The notes under the pieces are model-generated. The model had not been told where the DNA came from. It saw nothing but the letters and a program-made list of their open reading frames with translations, and did not search any database. A stretch of DNA of 64,000 nt from Nocardioides sp. SYSU D00038 (GTDB lineage Bacteria > Actinomycetota > Actinomycetes > Propionibacteriales > Nocardioidaceae): positions 147,047 through 211,046 of the forward strand of contig NZ_JAFFJT010000010.1 of NCBI RefSeq assembly GCF_016924665.1, read 5' to 3'. Shown piece after piece: positions 59,554-64,000 of this stretch; positions within the stretch are counted from its first letter, which is position 1, and each line of letters begins with the position of its first letter. Made by a program: the position numbers and the translations under genes.

Positions 59554-60772
59554 CGCCGAGATCATCCCGATCGGCACCCGCGGCCGACCCGGCCGCGGCA
59601 CCGGCAAGCAGCCGTCGTCGGCGGCCCGCCAGCTCGCCCCCGGCGCCCGCAAGCCGCGCAAGGTCGCCGACCCCGAGGACTCCACGGCCCACGACGCCGG
59701 CGCCCAGGACGCCGGCGCCCACGACACGGGCGCCGAGGACACCGGCCCCGAGCCGGTCGAGACCCCGGTAGAGGTCGCTCCTGCCGAGTCTCCCGACCCG
59801 GCCGCCCAGCCCACCCAGCCCGTCACCCGGCCCGTCAGCCAGCCCCGTGCCGTCGTCCGCGACCGCCTCCCCGCCGGCGGCATCCCGGCCGCCGACCTGC
59901 TGGCCGCCTTCCAGACCGCCTCGCGGGAGATCTTCGGCGACGACTGGGAGCTCCAGCTGGCCCGGCTGCTCGCCTTCCTGCGCCGCCGGGTGACCGGCGA
60001 CTACGAGGTCGACGAGTACGGCTTCGACGCCGAGATCACCGAGCGGTTCTTCATGGCCGCGCTGCGGCCGATCGCCCAGCGCTGGTTCCGCATCGAGGTC
60101 CGGGGCCTGGAGAACATCCCCGCCGAGGGCGGCGCGCTGGTCGTGTCCAACCACTCCGGCACCGTCCCGGTCGACGGCCTGATGACGATGGTGACGATCC
60201 ACGACCACACCGGCCGGTTCCTGCGCCCGCTCGGCGCCGACCTGGTCTTCCGGATGCCGGTCGTCAGCACCCTGGCCCGCAAGGGCGGCACCACCCTGGC
60301 CTGCAGCGAGGACGCCGAGCGGATGCTCCGCCAGGGCGAGCTGGTGGGCGTGTGGCCGGAGGGTTTCAAGGGGATCGGCAAGCCCTACAAGGAGCGCTAC
60401 AAGCTCCAGCGCTTCGGCAGGGGCGGCTTCGTCTCCGCCGCGCTGCGCACCGGGGTGCCGATCGTCCCGCTGTCGGTGGTCGGCGCCGAGGAGATCTACC
60501 CGCTCGTGGGCAACCTGCCCTCGCTGGCCCGCCTGCTCGGCGTCCCCTACATCCCGATCACGCCGCTCTTCCCGCTGCTCGGCCCGCTCGGCCTGGTGCC
60601 GCTGCCGTCGAAGTGGCTGCTGGAGTTCGGCGAGCCGATCCGCACCGACGAGTACGACGAGGGCGCGGCCGACGACCCGATGCTGGTCTTCAACGTCACC
60701 GACCAGGTGCGCGAGACCATCCAGCAGACGCTCTACTCGCTGCTCATGCAGCGGCAGTCGGTCTTCCGCTAG
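59546..60772 (+). CDS. PlsC-like lysophospholipid acyltransferase
   Basis: 408 residues. An N-terminal disordered part (about 1-110, Gly/Ala/Asp/Pro-rich with AGAQDAGAHDTGAEDTG repeats) precedes an LPLAT domain with N-H-x4-D in VSNHSGTVPVDGLM, VFRMPVVSTLARKGG, and EGFKGIGKPYKERYKLQRFGRGGFV, the EGTR-type acceptor site. No transmembrane helix is strong, so it is probably a peripheral membrane enzyme. Rv0502 holds the same place in M. tuberculosis. Its stop is 1 nt from a hairpin shared with the converging gene. Confidence 0.87.
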   Translation: MGDAEIIPIGTRGRPGRGTGKQPSSAARQLAPGARKPRKVADPEDSTAHDAGAQDAGAHDTGAEDTGPEPVETPVEVAPAESPDPAAQPTQPVTRPVSQPRAVVRDRLPAGGIPAADLLAAFQTASREIFGDDWELQLARLLAFLRRRVTGDYEVDEYGFDAEITERFFMAALRPIAQRWFRIEVRGLENIPAEGGALVVSNHSGTVPVDGLMTMVTIHDHTGRFLRPLGADLVFRMPVVSTLARKGGTTLACSEDAERMLRQGELVGVWPEGFKGIGKPYKERYKLQRFGRGGFVSAALRTGVPIVPLSVVGAEEIYPLVGNLPSLARLLGVPYIPITPLFPLLGPLGLVPLPSKWLLEFGEPIRTDEYDEGAADDPMLVFNVTDQVRETIQQTLYSLLMQRQSVFR

Positions 60773-60790
60773 CCGACCCGTCCGGGTCGG
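60773..60790. terminator. Hairpin between convergent genes
   Basis: CCGACCC, loop GTCC, GGGTCGG; starts at the base after the acyltransferase stop. Confidence 0.6.
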
Positions 60791-60816
60791 CCGCGCGACC
60801 GAACGCGGCCGTGGGG

Positions 60817-62013
60817 CTACTCGCCCTGCTGCTGACCCTGGGGGTTGAGCAGGCTGCCGGTGAGGCCGCCGAGGAGCTGGCCGAGGCCGCCCACGACGCC
60901 GCCGACCGTGCCGCCGAGGGTGTCGACGGTGTCGCCGAGCGAGTCGGTGAGCTGGTCGACCGGCTTGGTGGGCTTGGTCGGCTTGGCGTTGCCCCCGCCG
61001 GTGCCGCCGGTGCTGCCACCCGTGGTGCCACCGCTGGGCTGCTGGACCGGGGTGGTGCCCGGCTGCGGGGCGGCGGGCCTGCCCTCGTCGGTCGAGGGGT
61101 CGGTCGCGTGGCCCGGGCCCTTGACCGGCTCGACCGGCCGCTCGTCGGCGGGGCCCTCGGGCGTCGGCGGCTTCAGGGTCTGGCCCAGGTCGGTGACCGC
61201 GGTGCTGGCGCTGGCCAGCAGGCTCGGCGGGATCTCCTGGATGCCGTCACCGGTGCACGCCGGGCACGCCTGGGCGGCGGCCTGGTCGATGGTGAAGAGC
61301 ACCTCGGCGGCGTTGAGCAGCGCCTCGCGGGCGCCGTCGGGCACGTCGGTCTCGAGCTCGCTCAGCGCGTCGATGCTGCTGGAGGTGAACGACCGGAGCT
61401 GGGCGACGCCCTTCTCGCGCCCGGTCCGCTCGTACTCGGTGAGCAGCAGGTCGGAGGCGGCGGTGGCCTGGTCGGAGAAGTCGTCGAGGGTGTCGGCGAC
61501 GACGCCGGCGTCCGCGCCGTCACGGGACAGCTCGCGGACCTCCTCGAGGCGGCCACGGGCGTTGGCCAGCAGCGCGGCGCCCTTGTCACCGTCGTCGGAG
61601 CGGACGTTGGTCTGGACGTTCTCGATCGCGCGCTTGAGGGGGTAGAGCGTGTCGCCCGGCAGCGCGCCCTGGGCGGCCACCGCCATCGACGTGGTCGCGC
61701 CGACGAGCGCGAAGCCGCCGAGGGCGACCGCGATCCGGCGGTCGCGCGCCCGCTGGCCGGTGCTGCGCGGGGGCAGCGTCAGCCGGGCCTCGGTGACGGC
61801 CTGCGGGCTGAGCTCGGTCGCGGCGGCGGTCATCAGCCGCTCGCGGAGGTCGGCCACGAACTCGGGACGCGGCTGCGGCTCGGGCACCGCGCGCAGTGCA
61901 CCCACCAGCTCGAGGAGCTCCTGCGTGCGTGCGTCGACCGCCCGGGTCGAGTCTCCCTCGACCAGGCCGTCGAAGCGCTCGGCGCGTCGGCGCGCCGGGT
62001 GCACGGGGCTCAT
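60817..62013 (-). CDS. DUF5667 membrane protein, probable anti-sigma partner of the adjacent sigma factor
   Basis: 398 residues. The N-terminal cytoplasmic part (about 1-85) contains RAERFDGLVEGDSTRAVDARTQELLELVGALR, typical of sigma-binding starts in this family. One transmembrane helix (about 93-112) leads to the DUF5667 signature GALPGDTLYPLKRAIENVQ, then a helical domain with CPACTGDG. A Gly/Pro/Thr-rich tail ends in VDTLGGTVGGVVGGLGQLLGG. It lies 73 nt after the sigma-factor gene, like RsbN with BldN in Streptomyces. The anti-sigma role is inferred. Confidence 0.8.
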   Translation of the reverse strand: MSPVHPARRRAERFDGLVEGDSTRAVDARTQELLELVGALRAVPEPQPRPEFVADLRERLMTAAATELSPQAVTEARLTLPPRSTGQRARDRRIAVALGGFALVGATTSMAVAAQGALPGDTLYPLKRAIENVQTNVRSDDGDKGAALLANARGRLEEVRELSRDGADAGVVADTLDDFSDQATAASDLLLTEYERTGREKGVAQLRSFTSSSIDALSELETDVPDGAREALLNAAEVLFTIDQAAAQACPACTGDGIQEIPPSLLASASTAVTDLGQTLKPPTPEGPADERPVEPVKGPGHATDPSTDEGRPAAPQPGTTPVQQPSGGTTGGSTGGTGGGNAKPTKPTKPVDQLTDSLGDTVDTLGGTVGGVVGGLGQLLGGLTGSLLNPQGQQQGE

Positions 62014-62086
62014 CGGATCCGTCCTGTCGTGTGGTGGTACATCCGGCCCAACGAGCGCCGGATGGAAGAAGTTACGGAGACGCGCA

Positions 62087-62881
62087 TCACCCGCGCACCC
62101 CCTCGGGCATCAGCTTCGCGAGGTTGCGCACGCCGCGCAGCTGCAGCTGCTTGACCGCGCCCTCGCTGCGACCGAGCACGTCGGCGGTCTCGGCGATGCT
62201 CATCCCCTGGAGGAAACGCATCACCAGGCAGTCCTTCTGCTCCGCGGGCAGCTGGGTGAGCGCCTCGAGCAGCATCTCGTTGGTCAGGCTCGCGAGCACC
62301 GCGGTCTCCGGACCCTCGGTGGCGTTGTCGTGCTGCCCCATGTCCTCGGTGGTGAGCTCGAGGCGGGTGCGGCCGGCCTTGAAGTGGTCGGTGGCGAGGT
62401 TGCGCGCGATGGTCATCAGCCAGGCGCCGAAGTCCTTGCCCTGCCAACGGAAGCCGGTCATGCTCCGCAGCGCCCGGAAGAAGGTCTCGGAGGTGAGGTC
62501 CTCGGCCAGCTGCACCGAGCGGGTGCGGTAGAAGAGGAAGCGGTAGACCGAGCCCTGGTAGTGGTCGTAGAGCAGGCCGAACGCGTCGGAGTCGCCCTGC
62601 CGGGCCAGCTCGACGAGCGCGATCAGCCGGGTGCGCTCCTCCTCGGACTCCTCCGAGGACGTCGCCAGGTCGCCGTCGCCGTAGCCGTCACGGCCGCCGT
62701 CGGTGGTCGCCGCCTCGCTCAGCAGCCAGGGCGTGGTCGCCTGGGCTGACCCCTGCGGCTGCGCGCCTGGACCCGCTGCGGCCAGGGCCGGCACGGCTCC
62801 GGACGGGGGGTCGAGGAGGTGCGCGACGACGGCACGCAGGGCGTCCAGCCCGCGCGCCAGGTCAGCGCTGTTCCACGGCAT
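62087..62881 (-). CDS. ECF sigma factor, BldN-like
   Basis: 264 residues with an N-terminal extension of about 85 (AATTDGGRDGYGDGDLATSSEESEEE). Region 2 follows (ALVELARQGDSDAFGLLYDHYQGSVYRFLFYRTRSVQLAEDLTSETFFRALRSMTGFR), then region 4 (ALTQLPAEQKDCLVMRFLQGMSIAETADVLGRSEGAVKQLQLRGVRNLAKL). ATG 62881 has GGGAGGG upstream. The extension, the following DUF5667 gene and the serB-like neighbour match the bldN locus of Streptomyces, where this sigma drives aerial development. In a non-sporulating relative its role would differ. Confidence 0.85.
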   Translation of the reverse strand: MPWNSADLARGLDALRAVVAHLLDPPSGAVPALAAAGPGAQPQGSAQATTPWLLSEAATTDGGRDGYGDGDLATSSEESEEERTRLIALVELARQGDSDAFGLLYDHYQGSVYRFLFYRTRSVQLAEDLTSETFFRALRSMTGFRWQGKDFGAWLMTIARNLATDHFKAGRTRLELTTEDMGQHDNATEGPETAVLASLTNEMLLEALTQLPAEQKDCLVMRFLQGMSIAETADVLGRSEGAVKQLQLRGVRNLAKLMPEGVRG

Positions 62882-62920
62882 CGCCGGGTTCCCTCCCCTT
62901 AGTGCTCCCGAAAGCCTTGG

Positions 62921-62984
62921 CCATGGTAAGCACGGCCGAGGGGCTTGTGAACGCGAAACGGACAAAAAGGTGACGTCCGTTCAC
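62921..62984 (-). promoter_or_regulatory. Promoter and operator region of the BldN-like gene
   Basis: -10 candidate TACCAT (62926-62921, minus strand), -35 candidate GTTCAC 18 nt upstream. Further upstream is the inverted pair AACGGAC-11 nt-GTCCGTT (62957-62981), nested near GTGAACG...CGTTCAC (62947-62984). Confidence 0.5.
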
Positions 62985-63056
62985 GTTCTTCGTGACGCCG
63001 GACCAGACCACCGGTCGCTCGGCAGCGCGGCGGGGCGCCGCTCCGAGGAGCCCCTG

Positions 63057-63932
63057 TCAGCGCCGGCGCCCCCGCAGGGCCAGCCCCGCGGCCACCGCGC
63101 CGCTCACCGCCCCGGCCGCGCCGCCGACCACGATGCCGGCCCGGGCGGCCTTGCGGCCGGTGCGGTAGTCGCGGATCCGCCAGCCCTGCTCGCGGGCGTG
63201 GGCCCGCAGCTTGGCGTCGGGGTTGACCGCGCACGGATCGCCGACCAGCCCCAGCATCGGCAGGTCGTTGACCGAGTCGGAGTACGCCGAGCAGCGGGCC
63301 AGGTCGAGCCCCTCGCGGGCGGCCAGGGCCAGCACCGCCTCGGCCTTGGCCGGACCGTGGAGCAGGTCCCCGACCAGACGACCGGTGTAGACGCCGTCGA
63401 CGTGCTCGGAGACCGTGCCCATCGCGCCGGTGAGCCCGAGCCGACGAGCGATGATCTGGGCGATCTCGATCGGCGCGGCGGTCACCAGCCAGACCCGCTG
63501 GCCCTGGTCGAGGTGCATCTGCGCCAGCGCCCGGGTGCCGGGCCAGATCCGGTGGGCCATCGCCTCGTCGAAGATCTCCTCGCCGAGCTCCTCGAGCTCG
63601 CGCACGGTGTGGCCCTCGATGAAGCCGAGCGCGGAGTTGCGGGCGTCGGCGACGTGCTCGGGGTCCTCGACCCCGACCACCCGGAAGTAGGCCTGCTTCC
63701 AGGCCGCGCCCAGGATCTCGCGAGTGGTGAAGAACTTGCGCCGGTGCAGCCCGCGGGCGAGGTGGTAGATGCTCGCCCCCTGCATCACGGTGTTGTCGAC
63801 GTCGAAGAACGCCGCCGCCGTCGGGTCGGTGGGGTGGCTGAGCGCGGTCTCGACCTCGGCCGCCGCCGCGGCGGCCTCGCCGGCCAGCGTGGAGCGCAGC
63901 TGGAGGTCGGGACGGCGGCGCGGCTCGGGCAC
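63057..63932 (-). CDS. HAD-IB family hydrolase (SerB-like)
   Basis: 291 residues. The HAD motif I is [14 protein letters not shown] near residue 38, and motif III/IV is [18 protein letters not shown] near 220. [31 protein letters not shown] holds motif II. A C-terminal hydrophobic helix ([19 protein letters not shown]) suggests membrane association. The family includes phosphoserine phosphatases and lysophosphatidic-acid phosphatases; Rv0505c (serB1) has the same neighbours, but phosphoserine activity is not certain. GTG 63932 has TAGGGT 6 nt upstream. Confidence 0.88.
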   Translation of the reverse strand: MPEPRRRPDLQLRSTLAGEAAAAAAEVETALSHPTDPTAAAFFDVDNTVMQGASIYHLARGLHRRKFFTTREILGAAWKQAYFRVVGVEDPEHVADARNSALGFIEGHTVRELEELGEEIFDEAMAHRIWPGTRALAQMHLDQGQRVWLVTAAPIEIAQIIARRLGLTGAMGTVSEHVDGVYTGRLVGDLLHGPAKAEAVLALAAREGLDLARCSAYSDSVNDLPMLGLVGDPCAVNPDAKLRAHAREQGWRIRDYRTGRKAARAGIVVGGAAGAVSGAVAAGLALRGRRR

Positions 63933-63938
63933 GCCCCC

Positions 63939-63944
63939 ACCCTA
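63939..63944 (-). promoter_or_regulatory. Leaderless -10 box (TAGGGT) of the HAD hydrolase gene
   Basis: Minus strand, 6 nt before GTG 63932. The remaining 56 bases of the window hold no gene that I can see. Confidence 0.5.
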
Positions 63945-64000
63945 GGCCCGCCGGTCCGTCGGTTAGAGGGAGCAGTTACCACCGCGCGGGGCGGGGGGGG

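Overview
The window is chromosomal DNA of a very GC-rich actinobacterium. Gene content and order point to the Propionibacteriales, most likely a Nocardioides-like organism. Lsr2, ClpC, DisA, an FtsH with a Pro/Gly-rich tail and bS22 are all present. Codon third positions are almost always G or C, and GTG starts and 4-nt stop/start overlaps are frequent. No tRNA, rRNA, CRISPR array or complete insertion sequence was seen. The genus is an inference from protein style; no database search was run.

Layout. 1-2954: end of an ABC importer plus a PAP2-type membrane phosphatase. 3338-7393: a secreted NlpC/P60 peptidase, a long acyl-CoA oxidase-like enzyme and a methyltransferase. 7412-12488: ppa (reverse), dacB, an HExxH protease, tilS, hpt. 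12627-19449: ftsH, folE, (methyltransferase, sulfotransferase), folP, folB, folK, DUF3180. 19459-28868: accessory stretch with a coiled-coil membrane protein, a tandem GNAT, a betaine-type ABC importer (reverse), two GT2 glycosyltransferases and a sulfotransferase. 29028-34612: Rossmann/DUF2520 protein, panC, panD, nadB, nadC, coaX. 34767-43107: lsr2, a small secreted beta/gamma-crystallin-like protein, clpC, mutY (reverse), a secreted hypothetical, disA and radA (reverse). 43246-57599: LacI regulator, methyltransferase and VOC protein, a Cys-rich protein, Ppx/GppA, sugar isomerase, tsaD, proC, a TetR-DCC-membrane operon, an ECF sigma factor with a beta-propeller partner, a GT39-like protein, a phosphoesterase and trpS. 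57979-63932: small HTH protein, bS22, an SDR epimerase, a PlsC acyltransferase, a BldN-like sigma with a DUF5667 partner, and a SerB-like HAD hydrolase.

Two blocks follow gene orders known from Mycobacterium tuberculosis: ppa...hpt-ftsH-folE-folP-folB-folK...panC-panD-coaX-lsr2-clpC...mutY-disA-radA (Rv3628c to Rv3585) and Cys-rich/Ppx/isomerase/proC/HTH/bS22/SDR/PlsC/SerB (Rv0495c to Rv0505c). Surface-glycan, transport, regulatory and tRNA-synthetase genes are inserted between the members. NAD genes (nadB, nadC) sit inside the pantothenate/CoA operon, so two aspartate-using cofactor pathways share one transcript.

The most striking non-coding feature is upstream of trpS: a 12-codon leader peptide with two adjacent Trp codons, followed by mutually exclusive pause, anti-terminator and terminator hairpins. 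This is a complete ribosome-mediated attenuator for a tryptophanyl-tRNA synthetase. Others are a -10 box (TANNNT, or CA-starting variants) placed 6-8 nt before the start codon of about twenty genes (probable leaderless mRNAs), a modular family of palindromic repeats at three loci, a 73-bp repeat in four copies, several strongly structured intergenic palindromes, and operator candidates for TetR, LacI and ClgR.
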